Assembly (NCBI RefSeq): GCF_036850765.1
Contig: NC_089490.1
Coordinates: 132,460,522 to 132,524,521, forward strand
Source: Saccopteryx bilineata
Lineage: Eukaryota > Chordata > Mammalia > Chiroptera > Emballonuridae
Direction of reading: 5' to 3'
DNA: 64,000 nucleotides
Below the pieces are notes generated by a model, which had not been told where the DNA came from, ran no database searches, and was given only the letters and a program-made list of their open reading frames with translations. Both the position numbers and the translations under genes were made by a program. The stretch's first letter is position 1; every line of letters begins with the position of its first letter. Below are positions 10,757 to 21,651 of the stretch, one piece after another.

Positions 10757-11154
10757 TTTCCATGTTGGGTAACCTTTCTGAATCTCCCATTGGAAAGTTC
10801 TTGGGTCTCTGTCTGATGCTCCTGCTCAGTCTGTTAAGAAGGAAGCACCCTTATACATAATAAAGATGCAAGTTACAAAGACTGAGGTGGTGGCTCCCAA
10901 CCTTGACAGCACACTAGAATCACCTAGAAAGCTCTTTAAAATCCCAGTGCTCCACAGGTGACATATATGTGGTATGCAGCTCCACTTACAGGACATTATT
11001 AAAATGAGGCAGGGGGACTGGAGGGACCTAGAACCCATAGGTGATTGCCGGATGTGAGGTTGAGAATGAAATGGAGGAACCTCAAAGAATGAACCACAAA
11101 AATGTGGGGAGTATTATAATTGTTCTGTATCCTGATTGTAGTGGGTGTTGTAAG
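10757..11154. other. Unassigned sequence
   Basis: The words CCCAACCTTGACAGCACACTAGAATCA near 10898 recall an old MER5-type DNA element, but I cannot set edges. Nothing else is recognised. Confidence 0.4.
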
Positions 11155-11166
11155 AGTCTATGTATG

Positions 11167-11484
11167 GCCTGACCAGGTGGTGGCACAGTGGATAGAGCAT
11201 CACACTGGGATGCAGAGGACCCAGGTTCAAAACCCTGAGGTTGCCGGCTTGAGAGCACAGGCTCATCTGGTTTGAGCAAGGCTCACCAGCTTAAGCCCAA
11301 GGTCTCTGGCTTGAACAAGGGTCACTCGCTCTGCTGTAGCCCCCTGGTCAAGGCACATATGAGAAAGCAATCAATGAACAACTAAGGTGCCGCAACAAAG
11401 AGTTTATGCTTCTCATCTCTCTCTCTCCCTATCTGTCCCTCTCTCTGTCCCTCTCTCTTTGTCTCTGTAACAAACACAAAAAAA
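11167..11484 (+). mobile_element. SINE B (second tRNA-headed family), copy 1
   Basis: The head reads GCCTGACCAGGTGGTGGC then a GTGGATAGAGC A-box-type word and GGTTCAAAACCC. A series of CTTGAG/GGCTC units follows, then a pyrimidine-rich tail. The target duplication AGTCTATG(T/C)ATG flanks it at 11155-11166 and 11485-11496. Confidence 0.9.
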
Positions 11485-11496
11485 AGTCTATGCATG

Positions 11497-12024
11497 TGTT
11501 AAAACTAATAGATCTGTATAGCCAAAAAATATATATATATATTTTAATATACTTACATCGTTTATTTTAAATCCCGATGCCCAGACCATGTTCAGACTTA
11601 TTAATTCAGAATATCTGGGTGGGATACTGGCAGCCATATTTTCTAAAGCCTCCCAGGGTTTCCAGTGTTCAGTCAAGGTTATGGAGCACAGATCTATGTG
11701 AGTAATGTGATCCACATGGGAAGTCGCCTTCTTAGCAGCTTTTCCCCCTCCCAGACACCCTCTATCAGCCAGGACCCACCAACACAGGTTTTAGCTGAGA
11801 GGTAGGTTTTTGTGATTCAGTTCTCAAAGAGCTCTTTTTCCTTGTAAATAGTGAAGATGATTGTCTCTGAGACCCTAGTCCAATGTCCAAAAGTAGTCCT
11901 ATTAGACATAAAAGTGACTGGAGTCCAGATTCACTCTGGTTCCCAACTCCCCCAACCACTGAAGATAAAAGACATTAAAATTGGAATGTATAATCAGAGA
12001 CAGGCATGTGTAATCAGTTCTATG
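11497..12024. other. Unassigned sequence
   Basis: I see a short AT dinucleotide run near 11528 and nothing else I can name. Confidence 0.45.
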
Positions 12025-13281
12025 ATTGTTAACTTTGTATGTCCACTTGACTGAGCTGCAGGGCGCCCAAACATTATTCTAGGTGTTTCTGTGCAGGGGC
12101 TTTTGGATGAAATTAACATTTACATCAATAGATTGAGTAAAGTAGATTTCCTTCCCTAATGTGGGTGGGCCTCATCCAATAAGTCAAAGGCCTGAATAGA
12201 ATAAAAGTCTGACCCTCTCATGAGTAAGAGAGAATCCCTCCTGCCTGTTTTCACACAGGGACATCAGTTTTCACCTGCCTTCAGACTGCAGCTGAAGTGT
12301 CAGTGTTTCCTGGGTCTGGACCCTGTCAGGCTGTTGGCCTGTTGGACTGGATTGACACCATCAGCTCTTTTGGTTCTCAGGTCTTTGGACCTGGACTAGA
12401 AATATACATCAGCCATCTTGGGTCTCCATTCTGCTGACTCATCCTGCAGATCTTCAGACTTGTCCGCCTCCCCGATTGCATGAGCCAATTACATAGATGA
12501 ATAGATAGATAGATAGATGTATATTAATACATGTATATGTAGGCATGTACATGTATACAGTAGTCCCCCTTTATCTGTGAGGGATATGTTCCAAGACCCC
12601 CAGTGGGTGGCTAAAACCACACATAGTATCCAACTCTATGTATACAACGTTTTTTCTTTTACATAGATACCCATGGCAAAGTTTAATTTATAAATTAGGC
12701 ACAGTAAGGGATTAACAACAATAACAAATATAGAATGGAACAATTATAACATACTATAATAAAAGTTATGCAAATATGATCTGTCTCTCTGTCTCACTGT
12801 ACTGTACTCACTTTTCCCCTTTAAAGGAAGCACTAGGGTTGCTGTGTGGCATGTCCACATTGCCAGCATCACAGCCCTTGTGGTCTGGGGCCGTTATTAA
12901 GTAAGAGTGACTTGAACACAAGCACTGTGATACCGTGACAGTCGATGTGATAACCGAGACGGTCACTAAGCAACTAACAAGCCGGAAGCGTATACAGTGT
13001 GGATAAACTGGGCAAAGGCATGAGTCACGCCCAGGGCAGAATGGAGCAGGATGGCATGAGATTTCATCCAGTTACTCCAAATGGTTCTCAGATGAAAACT
13101 TATAAACTGTTCACTTCTGGAATTTCCCACTTAATATTTTTGCAGCAAATGTTTTGTGTTCTGGAACCAAAGAAAATGCAGCCATGAGTAAGGGGGTCTA
13201 CTGCACGTATGTGTACATATACATACATGTATATGTCTTATTTTATTTGTTCTGCTTCCCTGGCGAATCTTGACTAATGCA
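12025..13281 (+). repeat. Ancient LTR-like repeat (MLT2-like), copy 2, split by a Tigger-like element
   Basis: The left part (12025-12557) has GTTAACTTTGTATGTCCACTT, then GTGGGTGGGCCTCATCCAAT, then CATCAGCTCTTTTGG. The right part (13204-13281) ends in GGCGAATCTTGACTAATGCAG. Both halves belong to one repeat like those at 7715 and 20285. The split shows that the DNA transposon came later. A TAGA microsatellite sits at 12497-12520. Confidence 0.65.
12558..13203 (+). mobile_element. Tigger-like (Tc1/mariner) non-autonomous DNA element
   Basis: The 5' end CAGTAGTCCCCCTTTATC and the 3' end AAGGGGGTCTACTG form terminal inverted repeats. The left flank ends in TA as expected for TA target duplication, and the right flank is CA, probably a decayed TA. 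The inside includes TTATAAATTAGGCACAGTA, which I recall from mammalian Tigger-group elements. No transposase frame remains. It inserted into the MLT2-like repeat. Confidence 0.75.
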
Positions 13282-13533
13282 GATCTCTTAAAATTCATAG
13301 CTGCTGACTAGGTAGGCCTAAGCTGCACCAATTTAAAGGTAAAGAAGGCACTGACATAGATCTTTCTAGAAATACTACAGAAGACTTACAGTTCTTGTCT
13401 ATAATGCACTTCTGTTCTTAGACACCACACTAGACCATCAGAATATGTACCTCACTCCTTCATACTGCCTCACAGGTCACTACTCCAAAATTAAGTGCAG
13501 AAGGGAGAGGTAGAGAGACCTTTCCCTGCTTTT
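13282..13533. other. Unassigned sequence
   Basis: No recognised element; it ends at the hAT target duplication. Confidence 0.45.
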
Positions 13534-13583
13534 ACCTAGAACAGCAGTTTCCACCGGTGTGCTGAGTGTGCTGAAAGAATTTT

Positions 13584-13880
13584 TTTTGGGGGGGGGAGGA
13601 GACATAGAGAGACAGATTCCCATATGTGCCCGGACCAGGATCCGCCTGGCAACCCCCATCTGGTGGCAATGCTCTGACCAACCAAGCTATCCTTAGTGCT
13701 CAGGGCCGACTCTCAGACCAACCGAGCCACTGGCTGCAAGAGGGGTAGAGAGATGGGGGAGCAAGAGAGGAGAAGAAAAGCAGATGGATGCTTCTTATTT
13801 GTGCTCTGACTGGGAATCGAACCCGGGACATCTACAAGATCGGGCCAATGTTCTATCCACTGAGCCAACTGGCCAGGGCC
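13584..13880 (-). mobile_element. SINE A-like variant nested in hAT-D
   Basis: The minus-strand SINE has a T/G run at the left and a head with GGGAATCGAACCCGGGAC at the right. The target duplication AAGAATTTT occurs at 13575-13583 and 13881-13889. The core is diverged from other SINE A copies, so it is an older subfamily. Confidence 0.8.
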
Positions 13881-14158
13881 AAGAATTTTAAAATATGCAA
13901 TACCTGACTATTTAGTTAGGGGCACTGACCTCTTTTTTCTTACATTGTAAAATAAATAAAAAAAAAGAACAATAGCCAACACAACAATAGTCCTCTGGTG
14001 TAAATGCTCTGTCTTGAACCATAAATATATAGGTCATAAAATAGAGATGCATATTATTGGTCACATTGCTTAATAAGGTTGCATCTGATTGGTCAATTCT
14101 TGGTACTAGAAATCTTTATATGCAAGTATAGGCACTTGATAGTTTAAAAAGTCACTTT

Positions 14159-14723
14159 GGCATAATGCTCTCCGAGTCCATCCATGCTGTCACAAAAGGT
14201 AAGATTTCCTTTTTTTTAAGGCTGAACAGTATTCCACTGTGTAAATGTACCACAGCTTTTTTATCCACTCATCTGCTGCTGGTCACTTTTGCTGCTTCCA
14301 AATCTTGGTTATTGTAAATAATGCTGCAATGAACATAGGGGTCTGAGAAAGACAAGTACCATATGACTTCACTTATATGTGGAATCTAATGAACAAAATA
14401 AACTAACAAGCAAAATAGACTCATAGATAGAGTAGCTTGACAGCTGTTGAGAGGGGGTACTAGGTGAGAGGGTGGAGAGATTGAGCACAAAAGAACAAGA
14501 AAAAAAAGGAGAAAAAGACTCATGGACATGCACAACAGTATGGTGATTGACAGGGAGTAAGGAGTGGGAGGGAGGTGAAAGTGGGATAAATAGTGACAAA
14601 TGGAGGCTTGATGGGGAGAAAGGAAAGGGGTGGACACATAATACAGTGCACAGAAAATGTGTTGTAGAATTGTGCACTTGAAACATTTGTTAACAAGTTA
14701 CTCCAATAAATTCAATTTTTTTT
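14159..14723 (+). mobile_element. L1 3' end with 5' inversion (twin priming)
   Basis: From about 14340 the sequence is a sense-strand L1 3' end (CATATGACTTCACTTATATGTGG, purine-rich 3'UTR, then AATAAA and an A-rich tail). From 14159 to about 14340 it is L1 ORF2 sequence in the opposite orientation. The whole is flanked by AAAAGTCAC(T/C)TT at 14147-14158 and 14724-14735. Inverted 5' parts are the known result of twin priming during L1 insertion. It lies within hAT-D copy 1. Confidence 0.85.
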
Positions 14724-14904
14724 AAAAGTCACCTTAGAGCAAAAAGGGTAAGTAATTACTATTTTCTTTTTGTATTTCAATCAAAATTATACCTATTGTT
14801 TTATCTGATTGGCAAAAAACATATTTTGTTATGGTGTGTAGAATTTTGGTAATTAGTCTACGTGTGCCATGAGCTGAAAAAGGTTGGGAGTTGCTGGCCT
14901 AGAA

Positions 14905-15487
14905 CACGTGGAGCAGACTCAGGAAGATTGGCTCAAGCAGGTATTGATAACTGCTTCCATTTCAGTTATTTGGTATCCTCCTTGGGAATATCTGAATTCA
15001 GAGGTCAGCTCTCTGTGGCCTTCAGAAGTCATTACCCATTCCCACATCATCTTGGTTAAAAGTCCTCCTACTTTTCCTTTGCCTTCCAGAAGAGATTAGA
15101 GTACTTGTTTTCAACCTCAGCGGTCCCATTGCTTTCTGTCCACTCTGCAGTTTACTGCCTTAAATGTGGATAGTAATTTAGCTACTGCACTTTTAACTAC
15201 TCTACAATGGTTCCTTCATTTACCCAACTCCCTTCTACTCTCATCCTCTTCTAATGTGACCAATCGTCCTCCTTTAGGGAGGACAGTCCTTCTTTTGTAA
15301 GTTCCATTCTCCCTCGAAAAGTATCCTCCTACATGTCCTCCTTTTTGATATTGGAAGACTAATCTGTAAATGTCCGTATTCGATCGATGCAGAGTGGATC
15401 CATTGCATGTGATGTGACGTATTTGTATCTAATTAAGTACTTTTTTCTTATAATTATTATTAAAAATTAATAGGCATGTAAGCATAA
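14905..15487. other. Unassigned sequence
   Basis: Bases near 15250-15480 have repeated CCTCCTTT/GGAGGAC words that hint at an old DNA element, but no ends can be set. Confidence 0.4.
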
Positions 15488-16417
15488 TGTTGGGCAGATA
15501 AAATATATTATGCTCACTTTGTTAAAGATGGTGCTGCCCACGTGGAAGCCTGTCGTCCAGGTGATGGTATTGGCTACCTTTCTTGCTTGGGATGGGCATG
15601 ATTATATTAATGTGTGTTGAGGGCGGGCTATGGGCAGGCAGGATCCTTGTAGCCTGGGGCTTGGTTTTGGGACTAAGCCTTTCCCATCCTTTTTTTTTTT
15701 TTTTTTTTTTATAATTTTATTTTTTTAATGGGGTGACATCAATAAATCAGGATACATATATTCAAAGATAACAAGTCCAGGTTATCTTGTCGTTCAATTA
15801 TGTTGCATACCCACCACCCAAAGTCAGATTGTCCTCTGTCACCTTCTATCTTGTTTTCTTCCCATCCTTTTTGATGTGGGGTGGTGCACTCTCATGAGGA
15901 ATCCTATTATGCCTCAGATAAATGACTTTGTATCAGAGACTTCCTTATTTGTATATTGGATTAAAGGTTTTGGTTTCTACACTATAAAGTGGGGCAGACC
16001 AGGAGCTTGCTCTCTCTCGGTTCCTGAGATTAGCATTAGAGGAGTGGGCAGAGAGGAGAGCAGAGAAAGGCCACGTGGAGGAGAGGAGAGGCAGCCAAGA
16101 TGGCAGAATGCTGAAGGAGAAGCCAGTTTGTGCAGAGTTTTTGCAGAGAGACGGAGATGGGGAACAGAGGTGAATAAGGCTAGTGAGTTAGAAACCTTTG
16201 ATTCTAGGAAACTCAGATAAGTCAGTAGCTTTGTGAGTGCAGAATGAGTGGGTTTTAGAGCCCAGTGTGTTTTACTTGCCTGCTGGGCGCAAACTAGGAT
16301 TAAAGCTAATGGCCCCTCAATTCTTGGCTCCGTTGTTTCATTACTGACTGTCCAAATCAAATATGATCCTGCATGGGCCAGGCGGCTCTGATGGTGGCCG
16401 TGGCTACTGGCCTTACA
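15488..16417 (+). mobile_element. 5' LTR of the short LTR element
   Basis: It equals the 3' LTR apart from scattered changes, an L1-derived insertion at 15695-15858, and a small rearrangement near 16140. A TATA-like CTATAAAG lies near 15981 and an ATTAAA polyadenylation-type word near 15959. A 114-codon frame across it starts with GTG and is not a gene. Confidence 0.85.
15695..15858 (-). mobile_element. L1-derived 3' end fragment inserted in the 5' LTR
   Basis: A T run followed by TTTAATGGGGTGACATCAATAA is the complement of an L1-type 3' end with its tail. The target duplication TTCCCATCCTTTTT is at 15681-15694 and 15859-15872. The other LTR lacks it, so it arrived after the LTR element. Confidence 0.8.
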
Positions 16418-17006
16418 TTTTCTGTGGTCTGTGGCAGGATTCGGAATTCAGTATCGAGCCACCACCACCTTTGAGCAATGGAGTAGAGGACTGGCTGCTG
16501 TTATGTTTCCCATGGCTGTCCTTTTGAGGGCCATAGGTTGGCTGACTTCTACAGCCATGCGTGAGGAAACCAAGGGCTCTGTGGAAGAGGCTGCCCAGGA
16601 CCTGCAAACTGAGCAGTGGAAGGAGCTAGAGCAAAGGTGGGAGAAACAGATGCTGACCCTGGACCTGGAGGAAGCGCTGGAGGAGAAAGCTGACCAGGTT
16701 TGAGAGATTTGCCTGGAAATGGAGCAGATGTTGGAGAAGGAATCACAGGTTTGTGAGTTCCAGATTGCCCTGGACGTTGTAGAGAGCCAGCCGTGGCAGG
16801 AGGCCAGGGCTGAGACCAGAGCTGAAGCTGCAAGTTCTGCGGAGCAGGAGGCGGCAGCCCAGGACTTGAGCCCAGCAGCAGGAGCTGATGTTTTCAGTTC
16901 CTCTCTGGAGGATGAGGAGAATCAGGCTGGAATTGCGATCCGCAGTCTCCAGAAGGTGAGAGCACACCAGCAAGGAGTTCTTACTACACCCCTGGTAGGT
17001 CTCTGA
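16392..17006 (+). pseudogene. Unassigned coiled-coil-rich frame of the short LTR element
   Basis: One frame runs from 16392 through the LTR edge to 17006 with a single TGA at 16701-16703. The first ATG is at 16503. After a short hydrophobic stretch (MAVLLRAIGW, near 16512) it becomes rich in E, Q, L and A with heptad-like spacing, predicting coiled coil from about 16570 to 16850. It then becomes acidic (SSSLEDEENQ). I do not recognise the family. It could be a remnant gag-like structural protein, since some gag proteins have coiled coils, or a captured host exon. The single stop and clean frame over 200 codons argue that it was once coding. Function unknown. Confidence 0.55.
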
Positions 17007-17488
17007 TTTTGGGACATAGGGGTGGATGCCATCATGCTCTCCGGAGCAGAGATGGAAATGCTGACTGCCATTGCCACATGCTCTTCTTTGGGACAGTGTA
17101 ATACCTGTCAGGATGGCAGGGATGAGGGGGGTGGCCGAGGTTCCATGTGCGTGGACTGATTCCTGGACTATGACCAAAGTGGGCACTGGCTTCTTTGCTG
17201 GATGGACTTACGGATTTTGGACAATGTGAAATACCCTGATGGGGGTGGGGGGCAGCTTTGCTATAAGCACTCCTCTCACCCTGGGAAGACTTTCAAATGG
17301 CTAGAAAGAAGGCTGAGGACATTTTGCACTTTTGGCAAAGTGCTCAAGAGATTGGTGAAATGTACCTTTGTAATTGTTGAAATTGTATGATTTCTCATGT
17401 ATTTGTAATTTGTATAATGCACCTAATTTCCTTGCACAGGGAGGCCAGTGGTATAGATTGTGGGTAGTAAAGTGAGCATAGGGGTGGA
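17007..17488 (+). other. 3' interior of the short LTR element
   Basis: It reads as noncoding or strongly decayed sequence. A purine-rich stretch just before the 3' LTR (AAAGTGAGCATAGGGGTGGA, 17469-17488) is the likely polypurine tract. Confidence 0.5.
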
Positions 17489-18251
17489 TTGTTGGGCAGA
17501 TAAAATATATTATGCTCACTTTGTTAAAGATGGCGCTGCCCACGTGGAAGCCCGTCGTCCAGGTGATGGTATTGGTTGCCCTTCTTGCTTGGGATGGGCA
17601 TGATTATATTAATGTGTGTTGGGGGCGGGCTATGGGCAGGCAGGATCCTTGTAGCCTGGGGCTTGGTTTTGGGACTAAGCCTTTCCCATCCTTTTTGATG
17701 TGGGGTGGTGCACTCTCATGAGGAATCCTATTATGCCTCAGATAAATGACTTTGTATCAGAGACTTCCTTATTTGTATATTGGATTAAAGGTTTTGGTTT
17801 CTACACTATAAAGTGGGGCAGACCAGGAGCTTGCTCTCTCTCGGTTCCTGAGATTAGCATTAGAGGAGTGGGCAGAGAGGAGAGCAGAGAAAGGCCACGT
17901 GGAGGAGAGGAGAGGCAGCCAAGATGGCAGAATGCTGAAGGAGAAGCCAGTTTGTGCAGAGTTTGTGCGGAGTGATGGTATTGGTTGGGGAACAGAGGTG
18001 GGGAACAGAGGTGAATAAGGCTAGTGAGTTAGAAACCTTTGATTCTAGATAAGTCAGTAGTTTTGTGAGTGCTGAATGAGTGGGTTTTGGAGCCCAGTGT
18101 GTGTTTTACTTGCCCGCTGGGTGCAAACTAGGATTAAAGATAATGGCCCACCAGTTCGTGGCTCTGTTGTTTCATTACCGTCTGTCCAAATCAAATGTGA
18201 ACCTGCACTGGCCAGGCAGCTGTGATGGTGGCCGTGGTTACTGGCTTTACA
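17489..18251 (+). mobile_element. 3' LTR of the short LTR element
   Basis: It starts TGTTGGGCAG after a purine tract and ends TTTACA before CATAA. It has the same TATA-like CTATAAAG (near 17806) as the 5' LTR and lacks the L1 insertion. Confidence 0.85.
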
Positions 18252-18256
18252 CATAA

Positions 18257-19867
18257 TTACAATATAAAGTATTACAAATATTTTTATTATGCTTTTATCA
18301 TATTATAGTGTATTATTGTTGCAATGAGTAAAATATTTCTTTTATTTATGATATTTTTTCTTCAAAAAGTTGGTCACCTTATCTTATCTTTCATGGCAGC
18401 ATGCTCTCCAGTTATGAATTTCTATCCCATTGTTATGGAAGCCATGTCTTTTTGCATCCTATTATGCAAATGATTCCCTCAAAGGTTCCTCTATTCTGTA
18501 GCCTGTTTCAAACCTCAGTTACCATTCAAATGTTCAGGAGTTTGTTACCTCTCCTTTCTTTTGCAGGAGGGTTTCCTAAGCCCCATGATGCAATGTTCCC
18601 ATTGACTTGTTCAAAAAAAAAGAAGATAACCATCTGGGCTCAGTGTTGACTGACATTCAAGGTGTATGGAGTGTCCTTAGCCCGAGACTCTCTCTACTGG
18701 GGTCTGACTGAATTTAACTCTTAAATATGTAGCAGGAGAGGAATTGATATATGGAGCTTCTGAATCGAGTTTTATGTCTAGGAAGCTTTTATCTGATGCA
18801 ATTCTCTTATGCAAAAATGTCATTAAATTTTCTTCTCAGTGCCTGACTCTAATACTGTGAATAGATAAAGCACATATGAAACCATAACCTCTAAAATAAA
18901 CTACTATTGAATTATTTGAATTAGTTTAGGTCATGGCTCCTCCACGAATGCTTGGTCATGTGCAGCATGAAAGGGGGAGGGAAGCTTCCCCTAATGCCAG
19001 TGCACCTTTGCCATTTTATTCCCTCTCCTTTTCGCAATCTGGGAGCAGAAGTGAAACAACAGGTGGGATGAGGGTGCCCAGCTGTAAGTAGCCTTGAAGT
19101 GTAACATTTTTCATTCTTCCTTTCATTGAATAGTTAGTGAACATCCACTCTGATTTTGTCACTCTTGTAGATAGCGAGGGAAAAAATAACAAAGCAAAGT
19201 TCCCCCTCATGGAGGTTATGCTGTAGCATGTATAGAGTTCGTGTCCAGCCAAAGAATTTAATCAGGTGGGTAAGTGTTACGAACAGCATTAGCAGGAGAA
19301 CAGGGTGGAAGGGGATGGAGGGGCTTAAGAACTTAGAAAGAGTATCTCATAAATGAAGTTCTACCAGCTGTTTTCCTGAAGGATAAATTACATAGAATCC
19401 CAATAGAGAAAACACAAAATGTCCAGTTAAAATGGGCACTCAGCTTCCTTTGTCCCCCTCAGGGGTCCTCAGGTACATCCAGAGGACTTCAAAGGCACAG
19501 CTGTAAAATCACTGAAATGAGTCTAGGAGGCACATTTTCAAAAATTTTAGTGGTATTTTTAATTTTTGAAACAACTGGTAGCCATTCCAAATGGAGCTAT
19601 TTCCTAAAGTGGATGGATGAAAACTGTGGGGAATAGCATTTGGATTCCAAAAAATGAAAAAAATTTTAATTTAGTAAATCTATTTTTCTTACAGGGCTTA
19701 CAAACTGACAGTTTCAAATGATAACAGTTGTGAAAAGAAATCTACCAACTGTTCAAACAATGACCTCATTGTTGGAGTAAAGAGGATAGACTTCTCAAGT
19801 GAGTCCTTGGAGAGGAATCACTTTGAATGAATGACTTCTATTTATTTTAACCAGTCCCGCTGCTTAA
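18257..19867. other. Unassigned sequence
   Basis: AT-rich to mixed DNA with no gene, RNA or repeat that I can name. Short frames such as 19016-19252 on the minus strand show no family features. Confidence 0.5.
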
Positions 19868-20040
19868 GGAAACAGTGTCAGGTGGTAGAGAAAACACCAA
19901 CTGTGTTCCGACAGACCTGAATTTGATGCCCAGATGGCCCACATGAAACTTAACATAACCATAGCCAAAATATCTAAACTTTTAAGCCTAACCTTTCTCA
20001 TCTGTCAAATGGGAGCAAAGAGACATTGTAATAAAATGTA
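19868..20040 (+). repeat. MIR-like SINE remnant
   Basis: The words GACAGACCTGAATTTGATGCCC then CCTTTCTCATCTGTCAAATGGG follow MIR order. MIRs are ancient mammalian tRNA-derived SINEs. Confidence 0.6.
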
Positions 20041-20284
20041 ATACACATGTGGAGATGGTCAACATCATCTTGTTTAGTGAAACATAAATCATGATTACGA
20101 GATGCCATTTTATATCAATTTGATGAAAATGTAAAAATTTGATAAGACCCTGAACATACACTCACATGTACTCTCACACAAACACAATTCTCTTAGAAAA
20201 CTCTCAAGCAGAATAAATTCTATTTGAAGTGCATGTTAGAAGATTAGTTAAGGGCAGGGTGATATTTAATTTTTTTGAGATAGC

Positions 20285-20611
20285 ACCGTAATGGATAGAA
20301 AATTTAACATTTAATTAGTAGACTTTCAGTAAAGCAGATTACACTCCATAAGGGAGGTGATCCAGTCAGTTGAAGATGTTAAGAAAAGACTGAGGTCCCC
20401 AAAGGAAGAAGGAATTCTGCCTCCAGACAGCCTTTGGACTTAGGCTGCAACATCAGCTCTTCCTTGTGTCTCCAACCTGCTGGCTTGCCTTGCAACTTTC
20501 TTGCCACTCACCACAACTAGATGAGCCAATTCCTTACCTCTCTCTCTCTCATCATATATGTATGTGTGTGTCCCATTGATTCTGTTTCTCTGGAGAACTC
20601 TAATACAATCT
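20285..20611 (+). repeat. Ancient LTR-like repeat (MLT2-like), copy 3
   Basis: It contains GAAGGAATTCTGCCTCCAGAC, GCTGCAACATCAGCTCTTCC, ATGAGCCAATTCCTTACCTC, and an end TCTGGAGAACTCTAATACAA. It is the same family as 7715 and 12025, truncated at its 5' side. Confidence 0.6.
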
Positions 20612-20939
20612 AGAATGGCCTTTGGGTTACTAGAAATATTCTATTTCTTGCCCTGGTTGGTAGTTATGGAGATGTTCACTCCTCAATAATTCACTAAGCT
20701 GTATATTTATGTATTACAGTATATTTTATAATTTAGAAGGGTTTATGAAAGTATTACTTTCTAGCTAGCATTGAGAAGCTCAGAAATAAAATAAAATGTG
20801 TCTAGCATCAAATAATATGTTTTGTAGCTAGATTGTTGGGACGCCATGATAAAATATCTAAATGTCATTTATGTCATATTATCTTCCAATAATTTGTGTT
20901 TGACTTCTCCCAATCTCTGAAAACTTCAAGTCTCCTTCT
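20612..20939. other. Unassigned AT-rich sequence
   Basis: Nothing recognised. Confidence 0.45.
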
Positions 20940-21110
20940 TATAAACACTACAATACTTTATGTATAGCTCTTATTCCTGTCCATGTCTCTTCAGTTAGAC
21001 TCTAAGCAGCATGAGGAAAAGATTTATATCTCTTTTTTGCAATTTGGAGCACAGCACACAGTAGAAACTCAATAATGACTTCTTAGATGCCTTCATGAAC
21101 CAGTACATTA
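20940..21110 (+). repeat. L2/MIR3-type ancient 3' end
   Basis: The order GTTAGACTCTAAGCAGCATGAGG, GGAGCACAGCACACAGTAG and AACTCAATAATGAC follows the common L2-type 3' end. It is strongly diverged. Confidence 0.5.
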
Positions 21111-21196
21111 ATAAATAAAAAACACTTTTCTGAATAATGAACCCAAAATATGATTTTTCATGGTTATAAATAATAAGGGAAAGGTATAGACTAGAA

Positions 21197-21643
21197 CAAC
21201 CATTTTTTACCTTTTTCATCTCATGGCATACATAAACTAATTACTAAAATCCTGCAGCACATTATTGACAATCTGACCAAAAAAATAGGTATAATTTTGA
21301 TTAATTTACAAAAAAATAATAGTAATTACCTATTCTTTTTGCTCCAAAGTGACTTATCAAAAAATCAGGTGGTTATAGTTGTATGTAAGAATTTCTGCTA
21401 CCAAGAATTAACCAATCAGATGTAACCTTATTAAGCAATGTGACCAATAAGATGCAACTCTATATATGATCCATATAATTATGTTTCAAGACAGGGCATT
21501 CACACCAGAGGGCTATTGTTGTGTTGGCTGTTGTCATTTTTTTTATTTGACAATCTAAGGGAAAACAAATAAGTGTCTCTGACTAAATAGTCAGGTGTTG
21601 TAAGTTTTAAAAATTCTTGCTACACACCAGTGGAAAATCACTG
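21197..21643 (-). mobile_element. hAT-D non-autonomous element, copy 2
   Basis: This minus-strand copy aligns along its whole length with 13542-14896 without nested insertions and with 36529-36981. The flanks GACTAGAA and GACTAAGA agree at 6 of 8 bases. At about 447 bp it gives the family's native length. Confidence 0.78.
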
Positions 21644-21651
21644 GACTAAGA

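Larger units (their letters stand above)
13542..14896 (+). mobile_element. hAT-D non-autonomous element, copy 1, carrying two later insertions
   Basis: The element starts CAGCAGTTTCC and ends GGGAGTTGCTG. The flanks ACCTAGAA (13534-13541) and GCCTAGAA (14897-14904) agree at 7 of 8 bases, the 8-bp duplication of hAT elements. Without the nested SINE (13584-13880) and L1 (14159-14723) it is about 450 bp. It is matched along its length by the copies at 21197 and 36529. There is no transposase. Confidence 0.82.
15488..18251 (+). mobile_element. Short non-autonomous LTR retrotransposon with unknown interior
   Basis: Two direct LTRs (15488-16417 and 17489-18251) start TGTTGGGCAG and end TTACA, obeying the TG...CA rule. 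They are flanked by the same 5 bases, CATAA, at 15483-15487 and 18252-18256, so the insertion is complete. The interior is only about 1.07 kb, with no recognisable gag, protease, pol or env. It must have moved with proteins from another element. The 5-bp duplication fits ERVL/MaLR-type integration but is weak evidence. The LTRs are close to identical over long blocks, so the insertion is fairly young. Confidence 0.85.

Noticed and set aside
12490..12560. Regulatory or telomere-like repeat
   Set aside because: It is a short TAGA/TATG microsatellite at the edge of a Tigger-like element.
15876..16220. 114-codon open frame repeated at 17700-17975
   Set aside because: It begins with GTG, lies wholly in the LTR and is repeated only because both LTRs share the sequence. 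No coding evidence.
16743..17186. 147-codon minus-strand frame
   Set aside because: It is the antisense shadow of the GC- and purine-rich coiled-coil frame of the short LTR element.
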